Positions 28,169 to 35,943 of a stretch of 64,000 nucleotides of DNA are shown in pieces. The stretch is from Candidatus Nitrotoga sp. M5 (GTDB lineage Bacteria; Pseudomonadota; Gammaproteobacteria; Burkholderiales; Gallionellaceae). Numbering within the stretch: the stretch's first letter is position 1; each line of letters begins with the position of its first letter. Under the pieces are notes generated by a model, which saw only the letters and a program-made list of their open reading frames with translations, was not told where the DNA came from and made no database searches. A program made the translations under genes and the position numbers. The stretch spans positions 1-64,000 of the forward strand of contig NZ_CAKMNW010000001.1 in NCBI RefSeq assembly GCF_927904885.1, written 5' to 3'.

Positions 28169-28231
28169 GTATAACAATTAAGTTTAGATCGTGATCGCGA
28201 AGCGAGCCACGATCTAAACCATTTGTTGGAC
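28169..28231 (+). other. attC recombination site
   Basis: Left box GTATAAC, right box GTTGGAC (consensus GTTRRRY). Arms TTTAGATCGTG and CACGATCTAAA pair perfectly around ATCGCGAAGCGAGC. Length 63 bp; last site of the array. Confidence 0.78.
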
Positions 28232-28267
28232 GGGTTTGGCTAGCTCACTAACGCTATAAATAATAGG

Positions 28268-29257
28268 TCAAGTTACTTGATCAATAATAAATTTACAGAT
28301 TTTTTCTACTTCTTTCGCCAATTCTATATCCTTACTTAACTCCTTTCTTATCAAACAAGTGATATGGCTCACTGAGCCTGAATGTCCAAGTCCAAAGTAG
28401 TCCGCAATCGCATTTAATCGGTGATCACCCAGATGTTGGCATAAATAAATGGCGACTTTTCGTTCTGGTAACTGGCTATTTCGCCCCTTCTTTAATTGTC
28501 TGAGTAACGCTACCGGTTTTTGATAATAGGCGGCGGTATTTTTGACAATCTGTTCAATCGACAAGCCAAACGGAATAATTAAATTCGCTATTTTGCTTTC
28601 TTTGAGCTGTGGTATTTTTTTCTCACTTAACCATTTAACGAATTCTTTCTCTCCAATAACCGAAGCAGTGTTCCCGCGGTTATAAAATCGAGTCAGCTGT
28701 TCGTTATTCCCCTGCGCAACATACTTGGCATACGCCGAATACTTTTGCTTTGAACCCAGCATGCCATATATTTGTTCACACATTAGCCAATCAGGTTTGT
28801 CGGCTTGATTGATGTAAGCAGGAAAACTCGACCAAGGATAATCAACAAGTTTATCAACCAGCGGTTTCTTGGCTTCAATTGGAGTGAGATGAATATAGCG
28901 CGACAATTGCAACAAATACGCATCCTGATCAACAAGGATCGATTTAAAGCGTCCTCGAAAAATTGGCCCATCTGATTTGGCAAGCTGGTTATAACGTTGA
29001 GTGTATACGCCATTAACATGACGCATCGCACGACTGAGATTCGCGTTAGGCGTTTGAATCAAAAGGTGATAATGGTTTGCCATCAAGCAATAACTATGAA
29101 CCACAATTCCAAATCGTTCAACGGCCTCTTTAAGCGTACGCAGGAATGCTTCAAAATACTCAGGAGAACGGAATATTTTCATACGGCCGCGGTCTTTACC
29201 ACGATTCATTACGTGATAATAGGCATTTTCATATTCAATTCGTTCGGGACGGGGCAT
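28268..29257 (-). CDS. RAYT (REP-associated tyrosine transposase) with DnaA-like C-terminus
   Basis: About 329 residues from ATG 29257 (MPRPERIEYENAYYHVMNRG). Residues 1-180 are a Y1/IS200-type transposase domain: the HUH metal motif is ANHYHLLIQTP and the family RGRFKSILVDQDAYLLQLSRYIHLTP is complete. The C-terminal 90 residues resemble the DnaA C-terminal helix-turn-helix (KVAIYLCQHLGDHRLNAIAD...GHSGSVSH). Such proteins process REP palindromes. The gene appears intact and lies just outside the cassette array in opposite orientation; no REP pair was recognised directly beside it. Upstream ATG at 29278 gives a 7-residue extension and is less likely. Confidence 0.88.
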   Translation of the reverse strand: MPRPERIEYENAYYHVMNRGKDRGRMKIFRSPEYFEAFLRTLKEAVERFGIVVHSYCLMANHYHLLIQTPNANLSRAMRHVNGVYTQRYNQLAKSDGPIFRGRFKSILVDQDAYLLQLSRYIHLTPIEAKKPLVDKLVDYPWSSFPAYINQADKPDWLMCEQIYGMLGSKQKYSAYAKYVAQGNNEQLTRFYNRGNTASVIGEKEFVKWLSEKKIPQLKESKIANLIIPFGLSIEQIVKNTAAYYQKPVALLRQLKKGRNSQLPERKVAIYLCQHLGDHRLNAIADYFGLGHSGSVSHITCLIRKELSKDIELAKEVEKICKFIIDQVT

Positions 29258-29385
29258 GATTGAACGATAACATATCATTTATGTATTGATCAATCGACTT
29301 GACCCGTTACACGCTGCAAATTTCCCTTAGCCTTGTACGAACAAAATAAAAGTGATTGGCAAACGTTAAGTTGCAAACCACTTTT

Positions 29386-29417
29386 TATTGGTCTGGGCGA
29401 GAGTATTCGAACCTCCG
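29386..29417 (-). other. tRNA-Pro 3'-end duplicate: left island attachment site
   Basis: ATTGGTCTGGGCGAGAGTAT and TCGAACCTCCG equal the last ~29 nt of the tRNA-Pro gene (48225-48256) with two mismatches, including the encoded CCA. A degenerate hairpin followed by a T-run (minus strand, about 29383-29345) mirrors the terminator after the intact tRNA. The rest of the tRNA is absent. Confidence 0.8.
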
Positions 29418-29433
29418 CTAAGACAAGGCATGA

Positions 29434-29637
29434 TCATTCATGCCCAATGATATCGCCAACAGTGATTTGGTCGAACTTCGGCGCGAGCACATAATCTTTG
29501 GCAAGAACCTCTGGTTCAAGGATAAAGCCGTGGAATACCGAACCAAATTCCATTGCTGGCATTGGCTCGGCTGACGCCATTTTGTATTGCAGGTAGTGTT
29601 CAGGTGACTTGAATAATTGAACAATCCCGCTGGGTGG
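29434..29637 (-). pseudogene. RecE-like / DUF3799 PD-(D/E)XK nuclease, N-terminal remnant
   Basis: The minus strand reads QLFKSPEHYLQYK, then AMEFGSVFHGFILEPEV and YVLAPKFDQ before a stop. This is the front part of phage RecE-like exonucleases (SPxHYxxYK, FGxxxHxxxLEPE, APKFDRR). A stop precedes it and the catalytic core is missing. It suggests that phage-derived DNA was part of the island next to its att site. Confidence 0.6.
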
Positions 29638-29639
29638 TT

Positions 29640-30051
29640 ATGACGATTGTTCGACTTCTGTTTGTTTCGATTGGTCAGCCGCCAATATCAGCTCATGGCA
29701 TTAAGCACATGGAGCAAGACGGAAAAGACACTACACCGGGTGTATTATTTTTTAATGCAGATAATCAGCAAAAGCGCCCTCTTCCCATCAGATTTTTATG
29801 AAGCCCTGTTTCACTATTTAGTTTTGAAATTGTACTATTTTTTGGTTCAACAACTCATGTGAATGGCTTCCCTTGAGAAATTTCCATTTCAAACGCAAGG
29901 CCTCAACGACAGTTTCCGAGATAGCTACATTCAGCGTTAAGATACCGCTAGCCGCCTAATTCCAGCAAGCTGTCAGCGATTTTGTTGAACAGAGCTTTGA
30001 CGCTATATATCAATTCGATATAATTTTTTCGTACACATCATCTCCGTCAAA
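29640..30051. other. Stretch without a supported gene
   Basis: A 71-codon plus frame (29647-29862) has no family signature. Another frame reads DGKDTTPGVLFFNADNQQKR, perhaps decayed phage-type protein. I annotate no gene. Confidence 0.35.
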
Positions 30052-30294
30052 ATGCTTCACGAGTTCTGGCGGAAACATCCAGGAGCAGAAAGGCTTCTAC
30101 GCGAGTGGCACTCAGTTGTGGAGCACGCTGAATTTAGGAAGTGCAAGCACATTCGTGAGTTTTTCAACTCCGTCGAAAACGTGCCGCCTTATACGATCTT
30201 TGATGTGGGTGGAAACAACTATCGCCTGGTCGTTATCGTCAGATACAAGTTCAAAAAGTTGTTTGTGCATAAGGTGATGGCGCATCGGGAATAA
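30052..30294 (+). CDS. higB: HigB-type toxin, shortened at both ends
   Basis: An 80-residue RelE-fold mRNA interferase of the HigB family: MLHEFWRKHPGAERLLREW, FNSVENVPPYTIFDVGGNNY and RLVVIVRY..KKLFVHKVMAHRE. Family members normally start 8-9 residues earlier and end HREYDxW. Here in-frame upstream codons GTACACATCATCTCC would encode the missing start but with GTA where ATG or GTG is expected. The frame stops at TAA (30292) exactly where Tyr is expected, and the next codons read DDWNKLYRKGKG. Likely a recently damaged toxin; whether the short form is active is unknown. The antitoxin follows on the same strand. Confidence 0.7.
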   Translation: MLHEFWRKHPGAERLLREWHSVVEHAEFRKCKHIREFFNSVENVPPYTIFDVGGNNYRLVVIVRYKFKKLFVHKVMAHRE

Positions 30295-30335
30295 GATGAC
30301 TGGAACAAGCTCTATAGGAAAGGTAAAGGCTAATC

Positions 30336-30749
30336 ATGAGCGCAATACGCACTCAGTTTGACATCCAGGCAATCCAAACCTCTTGGCAAGCTTTTGATGC
30401 ATTGGCGCATCTTCGCCCCATCCCTGATAAAAAGAGTTATGACCGTATGGTGGCCCTGATGAACTCCCTGCTGGATACCACCGGAGATGACGAAAACCAT
30501 CCGCTGTCAGGCTTGCTTGATTTGGTTGGGGATATGGTCTCGAAGTATGAGCAAGAGCATTACGCCATCGAGGCAGCAGAACCCAAGGATGCCGTGCGTT
30601 TCTTTATGGCTGCTCGCGGCTTGAAGTCAGCACGTCGGTGGCGCATGTGTTCACATTTCCATCTGATGTTGGGCTTCGCAAGCTCAGCGCCTACCTACGT
30701 TAGCCCAGGCTACGCTTGCTTGATTAGAAAAGTTGAAATGGTACGGTGA
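30336..30749 (+). pseudogene. higA: HigA-type antitoxin, truncated before its HTH domain
   Basis: The N-terminal half matches HigA antitoxins: FDIQAIQTSWQAFDALAHL, YDRMVALMNSLLD, HPLSGLLDLVGDMVSKYE and PKDAVRFFMAARGLKSA. After about residue 97 the helix-turn-helix (expected DLxxxLGSRSxVSE) is replaced by unrelated sequence that runs into the IS91 fragment. The pair would therefore lack normal autoregulation, consistent with the damage in the toxin gene. Confidence 0.75.
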
Positions 30750-31036
30750 ATGACTTGCAATATCGATGTGAGCAAGCGCGGATGGGCAGCTAACAGGTAA
30801 CGCAATGGGATCGGCAGTGAGAGCACCCATTGACGCACCGGCACCCGGGGAATGATGTGATCAACCAGGTAAGCAGCCGTCTGCGCCATGCGCCGCCCAC
30901 CGCACGAGGAACAGAATCCACGCCGCTTGCAGGGAAAGGCCACCAGTTTCTCATGGACGCAGTTGGCACAAAGCAAGCGTAAGAACCCATGGGCCAGAAC
31001 GCCACACTGAAAAAATGCCTCAAATTCATCTTTTGG
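30710..31036 (-). pseudogene. IS91-family transposase, N-terminal zinc-domain fragment
   Basis: The minus strand reads FFQCGVLAHGFLRLLCANC, then HEKLVAFPCKRRGFCSSCGG and VPVRQWVLSLPIPLRYLLA, the N-terminal zinc-binding region of IS91 transposases. The first ~40 residues and everything after about residue 140 are missing. Its right end abuts the stop codon of the tyrosinase-associated gene; its left end abuts truncated HigA. Confidence 0.85.
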
Positions 31037-31039
31037 TCG

Positions 31040-31429
31040 CTACGGTCGCGCCGCCTCACTCACGACAACGCGCACGCCGCGCACTTCATCCGCATTCGGC
31101 ATGCGTGGTGCCGCATCCGATCGCGTGATCATGAGTTTGACCGCAACGCGGCCATGGCTGATCGCATCGGCGGGCAGGGGCAGCGTATAGGTGCCTGCGG
31201 CGTGTCCGGCGCGAATGCCGTGGGGCGAAATGACGCCGAGCGTGCGGCCGCCCGTCGTGGTGATTTCGATCTCCTGTCCCGGCCCGATCGCTCCGAGCTT
31301 CACTTCGAGATACGCAGTGTCTCCGGTGCCAAGCGGTTGAGGAAGCGTAAAGACCCTGTCCTGCGCCGCCGCGTGCCCGCACTGCACGAACAGCAGTGCG
31401 AATGCAAACGCGGCGGCACGGTTCATCAT
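31040..31429 (-). CDS. Small secreted protein linked to tyrosinase
   Basis: About 129 residues with a signal peptide (MMNRAAAFAFALLFVQCGHA, cleavage near AAAQ). The mature domain is beta-rich (VFTLPQPLGTGDTAYLEVKL, GRTLGVISPHGI, GTYTLPLPADAI). I do not know the family. It starts 19 bp after the tyrosinase stop on the same strand and shares its high GC, so it is probably the second gene of that operon; a copper-delivery or caddie role is speculation by analogy with Streptomyces tyrosinase helpers. Confidence 0.65.
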   Translation of the reverse strand: MMNRAAAFAFALLFVQCGHAAAQDRVFTLPQPLGTGDTAYLEVKLGAIGPGQEIEITTTGGRTLGVISPHGIRAGHAAGTYTLPLPADAISHGRVAVKLMITRSDAAPRMPNADEVRGVRVVVSEAARP

Positions 31430-31448
31430 GGCAGAGGGTTCACGACAT

Positions 31449-33089
31449 TCACGGTGCGGAGATGATGACGGCATCCAGCACCGGCGTCGACATCGGCGCC
31501 TGTCCGCTGGAAGGCACCAGCCGGATATCCAGCCTGGTACTGGTGGCTTCCAGTTGGGTGAACGCCTTCAGGGTCTGCGGCAGCGGCACGGCGAAGGTGC
31601 TGGTATGCGACATCTCCATGCCCGACATGATCGGGCCGAAGAAGGCGATCGTGCCCGCGTAGTACGGGCTGTCGGCCTCCACCTGGTTCACGCCTTCGGG
31701 TGCGTTGATCAGCACATCGAATTCGCGCGTGTTCGACACCCCATGCGGCCGTTCCAGCGTGATCTCCGCGATCAGCGTACGCGCGCGGCTCTCCGCAAGA
31801 TGACTCTGGATCATCGCATTGGGCACCACGACGGAGGCGGCATCGGCGTTGCGCACGCTCTTGATCGCGGCGACCTTCGGCTCGGCGCGCAGTGGCTCCG
31901 GCTCTTTGTCCAGATCGCTGGCGAAGCCGCCCACGTAGTCGTAGTCGAACACCGACGTGTTCACGTACTCACCGGCTTTTCTTGGCCCGACATAGCGGCC
32001 GTCGCCGTCCACATAGAACAGGAAGGCTTCGCTCATGAACGGCGCGAAGTCGCTGCCTTGAGGCAGAATCGGCAGACCGCGTGCGATCTGTTTGCGCGTC
32101 CACAAATCCCACAGGCGATCCATGTTGGAGTGATGCAGGAAGAAGATCGGGTCGACCGGCGACAGGAAATTGGTCATGTTGCCGTACGGGCCGGGATCGA
32201 TCGCGGCCACGCCCCCGATGCAGTTGTGCACCTTATTGTGCGGGAAACCTTCCAACACCGAGAACTGGGTGGTGCCGTTGGGCTGCAGCACATGCGATGT
32301 GGTCTTGGAGCTGGAGAAACTGCTGCTGATCTGCGGATTGTAAAACTCGATCGGCGACAGGCCTGCGCGGATGATGTTGGGCGCGACATCGGCGGCGGTC
32401 TTCGCATCCAACTTCGGATTTGATCGCGACAGATAGCGTGCGCCGCAGGTGATGGCATAGGCCATATTGCCCGAGATGCCGGCCTGCTGCGCGGCGTTGT
32501 AGCCGGTCACGTCGTTCCACAGATCGTCGATGGTGTTGTAGCCGCGCAGCGACAGCTGGCCGCGCTGCCCGCCGGACAGCGAATTCCAGAACTGGGTCAA
32601 CGCCGGTTTGATGAAGGACGTGAACACATTGAGATTGCCCGTGTAAGGCGCATAGGCCCCGTCGGTGGGCGTGAGTACGCCGCTGAACATGCTCGTCGGA
32701 ATTTCCGGCTGCGAGGTCCAATCCCAGTACGGCATAGCGAATTCGGGATCGCCGCTGAGCTTGCGAATGGTCTGCTCGAAATAACCCACATAACCGCGAT
32801 GCCACACATAAAACCACCAGTTGCCGTGCGGGCAATCCATCATGTGCACGAAGGCATTGCGGAACCAGTTATGCGGATGATCCGGTGGCAACGCCAGCAT
32901 GGCCTGCACACCGCGCGCATAGCTGGCGAGCATCCGCTGCCCCTGCGCGGTGTTGACGTTGTAACGATGGTAGCGGGCGGTAGCGCTCGCACCCTTGGTA
33001 TCGGCCCCGAACGCATGCCCGGGCGTCAGCAACATCATCGATGCCCCGGCAGCGGCGGTCGCGAGAAATTTACGGCGTGTGTAGCGCAT
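31449..33089 (-). CDS. Tat-exported tyrosinase-type copper oxidase
   Basis: About 546 residues of the tyrosinase/polyphenol oxidase superfamily, which hydroxylates phenols and oxidises catechols at a type 3 dicopper centre. The N-terminus is a twin-arginine signal (RYTRRKFLATAAAGASMMLL). The CuA ligands lie in HNWFRNAF, CPHGNW and WHRGYVGYFE (about residues 73-105); the CuB site in HNKVHNCIGG and DPIFFLHHSNMDRLWDLW. The C-terminal ~150 residues form a beta-rich domain that may shield the active site. Start at ATG 33089, behind a GGGAGA. GC is clearly higher than in flanking genes, and IS91 pieces lie on both sides: a recently acquired unit. Confidence 0.88.
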   Translation of the reverse strand: MRYTRRKFLATAAAGASMMLLTPGHAFGADTKGASATARYHRYNVNTAQGQRMLASYARGVQAMLALPPDHPHNWFRNAFVHMMDCPHGNWWFYVWHRGYVGYFEQTIRKLSGDPEFAMPYWDWTSQPEIPTSMFSGVLTPTDGAYAPYTGNLNVFTSFIKPALTQFWNSLSGGQRGQLSLRGYNTIDDLWNDVTGYNAAQQAGISGNMAYAITCGARYLSRSNPKLDAKTAADVAPNIIRAGLSPIEFYNPQISSSFSSSKTTSHVLQPNGTTQFSVLEGFPHNKVHNCIGGVAAIDPGPYGNMTNFLSPVDPIFFLHHSNMDRLWDLWTRKQIARGLPILPQGSDFAPFMSEAFLFYVDGDGRYVGPRKAGEYVNTSVFDYDYVGGFASDLDKEPEPLRAEPKVAAIKSVRNADAASVVVPNAMIQSHLAESRARTLIAEITLERPHGVSNTREFDVLINAPEGVNQVEADSPYYAGTIAFFGPIMSGMEMSHTSTFAVPLPQTLKAFTQLEATSTRLDIRLVPSSGQAPMSTPVLDAVIISAP

Positions 33090-33366
33090 CCTGCGTTCTC
33101 CCTGTGATGGATCGTTTCCCCTTTGCCTGCGATTACGGCGTGAGGGGTATAGGAAAAATAAACCACCTTTTCCATGAGTTTCGAATGTACTGAAAGCTAA
33201 TCCGGCTGTCAAACGCGGTGATAATCGATCGAAAAATGACTGTATTCCGGTTCAGTTAGCATAAACAAATCAAAGATTCTGCCGTGCTTTGACGCTTTAG
33301 GCGAAAGACGCCCATGGGTAAAGGTCAGCCCAGTGATAAAGTGGGTTGAAAGGAGCAAGCACGGGA

Positions 33367-33570
33367 TCAGATTGGCTCGAAAAGATCATGGATTTGTGCA
33401 GGTGCTCTAGGCGGTGCCCGGGCAGATAGACCGCGATGATAAAGAATTTTAGTGATTGCGGCTTTCTCCAAAATAGCGGCGATGATTTTCATATCCATGC
33501 CACAGTGCGGACAGTATTCGATGTCGATATCAAACACCCGCTTTAACAGGCGCGCCCAACTGATACGCAC
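33367..33570 (-). pseudogene. IS91-family transposase, C-terminal fragment
   Basis: RISWARLLKRVFDIDIEYCP, then CGMDMKIIAAI and LSARAPPRAPAQ match the C-terminal end of IS91-type transposases. It starts abruptly next to a RAYT fragment. On the minus strand it lies upstream of the tyrosinase, whereas the N-terminal fragment lies downstream, so these are not two halves of one interrupted gene. Confidence 0.85.
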
Positions 33571-33579
33571 GGAAACCGT

Positions 33580-33775
33580 TTTTGCTTTTTGAGTATGTCT
33601 TTAAGCGATTGCTCGGGGTTAAGCTTGCATTGCATGTTATTTACAAAATCGTCATCACCCAGAAAAATATGATTTTTCAACTGTTGCCAGGGCGATGGCT
33701 GTCCTTTGCCTTCTTGAACAAAATCACGATAGCGTTGTTGTGAATAAGCCGTGAGGTCCGTTGCGATTAATCATC
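33580..33775 (-). pseudogene. REP-associated transposase fragment
   Basis: The minus strand reads LTAYSQQRYRDFVQEGKGQ, WQQLKNHIFLGDDDFVNNMQ and ESLKDI-like PEQSLKDILKKQK. This is the region after the Y1 domain of IS200/RAYT-type transposases (RYRDFV..G...W..L..QIYLGD..FV). No catalytic motifs remain. Confidence 0.65.
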
Positions 33776-33830
33776 CTGAGGAACTTCAGCCACTCCTGAT
33801 ACTGAATGGGAGGAGAAGATGTTAACTTGG

Positions 33831-33957
33831 CTTGAGCCACTTCCCAAGTGACACTTACACGCTGCATCAAACTTGGATGAAGCACACCGAGCTTTGCTGT
33901 TTGGCCGTTTGATGCACTGGGCGGCGCCTTGAACCATTCGCTGTTGTATGGCAGTTC
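33831..33957. repeat. Imperfect direct repeat flanking RES-Xre, copy 1
   Basis: About 127 bp, roughly 80% identical to 35201-35327; shared blocks include ATCAAACTTGGATG and GAACCATTCGCTGTT. Minus-strand reading keeps LPYNSEWFKAPP and LGVLHPSLMQRV, so it derives from coding DNA of a family I do not recognise. The flanking 33958-34183 holds no supported gene. Confidence 0.75.
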
Positions 33958-34183
33958 AACTGTGTTATTAAAACCGAATTTTGTCGAGTAGATTAAGCCT
34001 GCGAGTTGATACGCCGCCGTCTCGTGATCAGCAATAAGAAATTATCGCGAGCGGAGTTGGTCAGTTTTCTGGCTGGTGCCGCAGGCCATTAATACAAGAA
34101 AATGGGGTGTTTGGTCGTCAAATACCTTGACGATTAAAGGTTGCTTGGCAAGTTAGGCGGCACATCCAAGATCTTAGTTAGAC

Positions 34184-34642
34184 TCAACCAAGTAATCTGG
34201 AATCAAACTCGAATGGCCGAACGACGTTGATGGTGACGGCGGAAAATGCCGGGTGATTGGGATTCAGGACGATGTTGAAAGCTTCCGGCATGACTGCCGA
34301 AGGTATTATCAACCCTAGCTGCGAAACCTCAAACAGGAACTGATCGCCAAGTCCTATTGCAGCCGTCGAACTGGGTAGAGCATCCCAGCCTACGGGCAAA
34401 TCCTTAACCGTATAACGCTGGTACAGACCATGATCGTCTGGAAGGTCTATCACGGCCAGCACCAGATCCTGCGGCAATACATCTCCGGTATGAACCAGCT
34501 TCTCCATAGCCGCGATCTCGGGTGTCAGCCCCGCATAGACGGCTGCTACACCGGGCGAATTCCAGCGTCCACCGGACAGGTGCGCGCCAGTTCCTTGACG
34601 ATCAAGCACGTAAGCCCGTTTAGCGATCCGCCAAGCCTGCAT
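34184..34642 (-). CDS. RES-domain toxin
   Basis: A 152-residue RES-family protein. Members degrade or modify NAD+ in cells. Conserved features: the RES signature region AYVLDRQGTGAHLSGGRWNS with Arg and Gly-rich turn, VYAGLTPEIAAMEKLVH with the catalytic Glu, and the final NPNHPAFSAVTINVVRPFEF. The gene begins at the stop codon of the Xre/MbcA-type antitoxin (1-bp overlap), the usual antitoxin-first order. The module looks intact, unlike its damaged neighbours. Confidence 0.9.
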   Translation of the reverse strand: MQAWRIAKRAYVLDRQGTGAHLSGGRWNSPGVAAVYAGLTPEIAAMEKLVHTGDVLPQDLVLAVIDLPDDHGLYQRYTVKDLPVGWDALPSSTAAIGLGDQFLFEVSQLGLIIPSAVMPEAFNIVLNPNHPAFSAVTINVVRPFEFDSRLLG

Positions 34643-35085
34643 TAAACCGCACCACCATAGGCAATAGCTGACAAAACCTTGCGCACTTCGCCTGCCCCTG
34701 TTTCAGTGTCCAGCATGGATAGTGGAGTGACACCCAGCGCGAAATTGTTTTTAGTCAACCAGTCGAGAGCCTTGTCAGATGTGCCAAACACTTTATCAGC
34801 CTCATGCTCAATCAGCGCAATACGCTCCAGACGCTCTGTTTCGGTTTGCCCTAACAGGCTACCGGCCTTAATTTTTCGCTCGGCTGTAGCTGGCGAGATG
34901 CCGAGTAACTTGGCAAACAGGTTACGCGGCATACCGAAGTGTTCGCTGGCCGAAACAAATACGAGGGGCGACACACCTGCACGAACGATCTTGATCCGCG
35001 CGCCGGGATTGGCCTTGGCCAAATTCGTTTTCCATTGGCTAAATCCTTGTGGAAACTTACGCGTAATGGTGCTGGTCGCAGTCAT
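34642..35085 (-). CDS. Xre/MbcA/ParS-type antitoxin of RES toxin
   Basis: About 147 residues. The N-terminal half holds a helix-turn-helix (NLFAKLLGISPATAERKIKA) and the C-terminal DUF2384/MbcA-ParS-Xre toxin-binding domain (AKLDWL-like KALDWLTKNNFALGVTPLSML). I start at ATG 35085 (MTATST), preceded by GGAGATAG; the longer frame from 35127 runs through the operator and is unlikely. It binds and masks the RES active site and represses its own promoter in the family. Confidence 0.88.
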   Translation of the reverse strand: MTATSTITRKFPQGFSQWKTNLAKANPGARIKIVRAGVSPLVFVSASEHFGMPRNLFAKLLGISPATAERKIKAGSLLGQTETERLERIALIEHEADKVFGTSDKALDWLTKNNFALGVTPLSMLDTETGAGEVRKVLSAIAYGGAV

Positions 35086-35101
35086 TTCTATCTCCATACT
35101 G

Positions 35102-35131
35102 TCATTTGACAACATATAATACATCAAATGA
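35102..35131 (-). promoter_or_regulatory. Operator/promoter of RES-Xre module
   Basis: Perfect inverted repeat TCATTTGA...TCAAATGA separated by 14 bp containing ATATAATA, centred about 30 bp before the antitoxin start. The spacing suits autorepression by a helix-turn-helix dimer. Confidence 0.65.
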
Positions 35132-35200
35132 TAACGGTTTGATATTGTTTATTTAGGAACACCTCAGGTGTTCTTTCATGGAAGGGCTGTTGTCAATTTG

Positions 35201-35327
35201 CTCGAGCCGCTTCTCAAGCGGCATGTACACGCTGTATCAAACTTGGATGTAGTACGCCGTACTTAGGTGTGTGGCCGTTTGGTGCATTGGGTGGCACCTT
35301 GAACCATTCGCTGTTATATGGCAGTTC
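35201..35327. repeat. Imperfect direct repeat flanking RES-Xre, copy 2
   Basis: Counterpart of 33831-33957. Minus reading LPYNSEWFKVPPNAPNG then KYGVLHPSLIQRV and a stop. Fused directly to the hsdR remnant at 35328. Confidence 0.75.
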
Positions 35328-35539
35328 CACCGGCTTGCGCGCCGTGGTTTTTGGTCAGGATTTCACAGGCTTTAGACTGGGTTTCTTGTACCCACGCCAG
35401 CACATCCGCCGTAAACAGCGCCCGTGCGCGATCGTAGTTCGCCGCATCGCCTTCGGACATACAGCCAGCCGTGCCCCCAGTGGGAGGATAAGTGTTGGCA
35501 AATCTCGCTCTCGAAGCCGATTTCCTTGTGGATGCTCAT
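35328..35539 (-). pseudogene. Type I restriction subunit hsdR, N-terminal remnant
   Basis: Starts MSIHKEIGFESEICQHLSS with its ATG overlapping the vapC stop (ATGA), then after one frameshift reads EGDAANYDRARALFTADV and LAWVQETQSKACEIL up to KNHGAQAG. This is the start of a large HsdR subfamily different from the intact HsdR in this island. It ends abruptly at the direct-repeat copy. A second RM system was evidently lost here. Confidence 0.75.
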
Positions 35540-35943
35540 GGGTTCAAAGTCAGGTGAACCACCAATTCGGAGTATTGGCGCAACACGCCATCGGTGGTGA
35601 GCAAATAGGCGGGCAACGATTGCGCCTGTGCGACCAGCAGACGATCAAACGGGTCGCGGTGATGCCAAGGCAAATTCACTAACGGGTAACAATCCTCCCC
35701 TTTTACCCGTAACTCGGTAAAGCCCGTATCCAATGCCAACCGATGAATATCTTCGGGAGAAAAATCAAAATCCGCCCGATTCAGCGAACGCTTGATAGCC
35801 ACCTCCCAGATGCTCGCGGCACTGAAGTACACCGTATTGGACGCATCCGTTAAACCTGCCACCACTTTTGGAGGCAAACGTTCCGGTGCCAGCAATGCCG
35901 CCAGCAACACATTGGTATCCAGCAAATAAACATGCGCGTTCAT
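35536..35943 (-). CDS. vapC: PIN-domain toxin (VapC family)
   Basis: A 135-residue PIN-fold RNase. Acidic metal ligands: D9 in YLLDTNVLLAAL, the Glu of SAASIWEVAIK, and the Asp of HHRDPFDRLLVAQA, with the final LTTDGVLRQY. Toxins of this subgroup (YLLDTH/N, SxxSxWEIxIK, HRDPFDRLL) cut tRNA or rRNA. Its start lies immediately after the antitoxin stop. All catalytic positions look intact, so the pair is probably functional. Confidence 0.9.
   Translation of the reverse strand: MNAHVYLLDTNVLLAALLAPERLPPKVVAGLTDASNTVYFSAASIWEVAIKRSLNRADFDFSPEDIHRLALDTGFTELRVKGEDCYPLVNLPWHHRDPFDRLLVAQAQSLPAYLLTTDGVLRQYSELVVHLTLNP

Larger units (their letters stand above)
21032..28231 (+). mobile_element. Integron gene-cassette array without integrase (CALIN)
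   Basis: Eight short unrelated genes all on the plus strand are separated by short spacers, four of which match attC structure: R'' box RYYYAAC, an imperfect inverted repeat, and R' box GTTRRRY or a one-base variant, 63-72 bp in total. Clear sites end the uracil-DNA glycosylase, EEP, GyrI and YceI cassettes; weaker candidates lie at 21063, 21549 and 27078. No tyrosine-recombinase integrase or attI was found anywhere in the window, so mobility would need an integrase in trans. Confidence 0.75.

Noticed and set aside
19000-29300. Integron integrase gene for the cassette array
   Set aside because: Searched both strands for a tyrosine recombinase; only IS3, IS1182-like and RAYT transposase sequences are present.
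29386-29417. A functional second tRNA-Pro
   Set aside because: Only the T-arm and acceptor 3' half are present; no anticodon or D arm.
31428-32423. 331-codon plus-strand frame
   Set aside because: Shadow in GC-rich DNA opposite the tyrosinase, which has a complete copper-site pattern.
30710-33570. One IS91 transposase gene interrupted by the tyrosinase unit
   Set aside because: The fragments are in the wrong order for that (C-terminal part upstream of N-terminal part on their coding strand).
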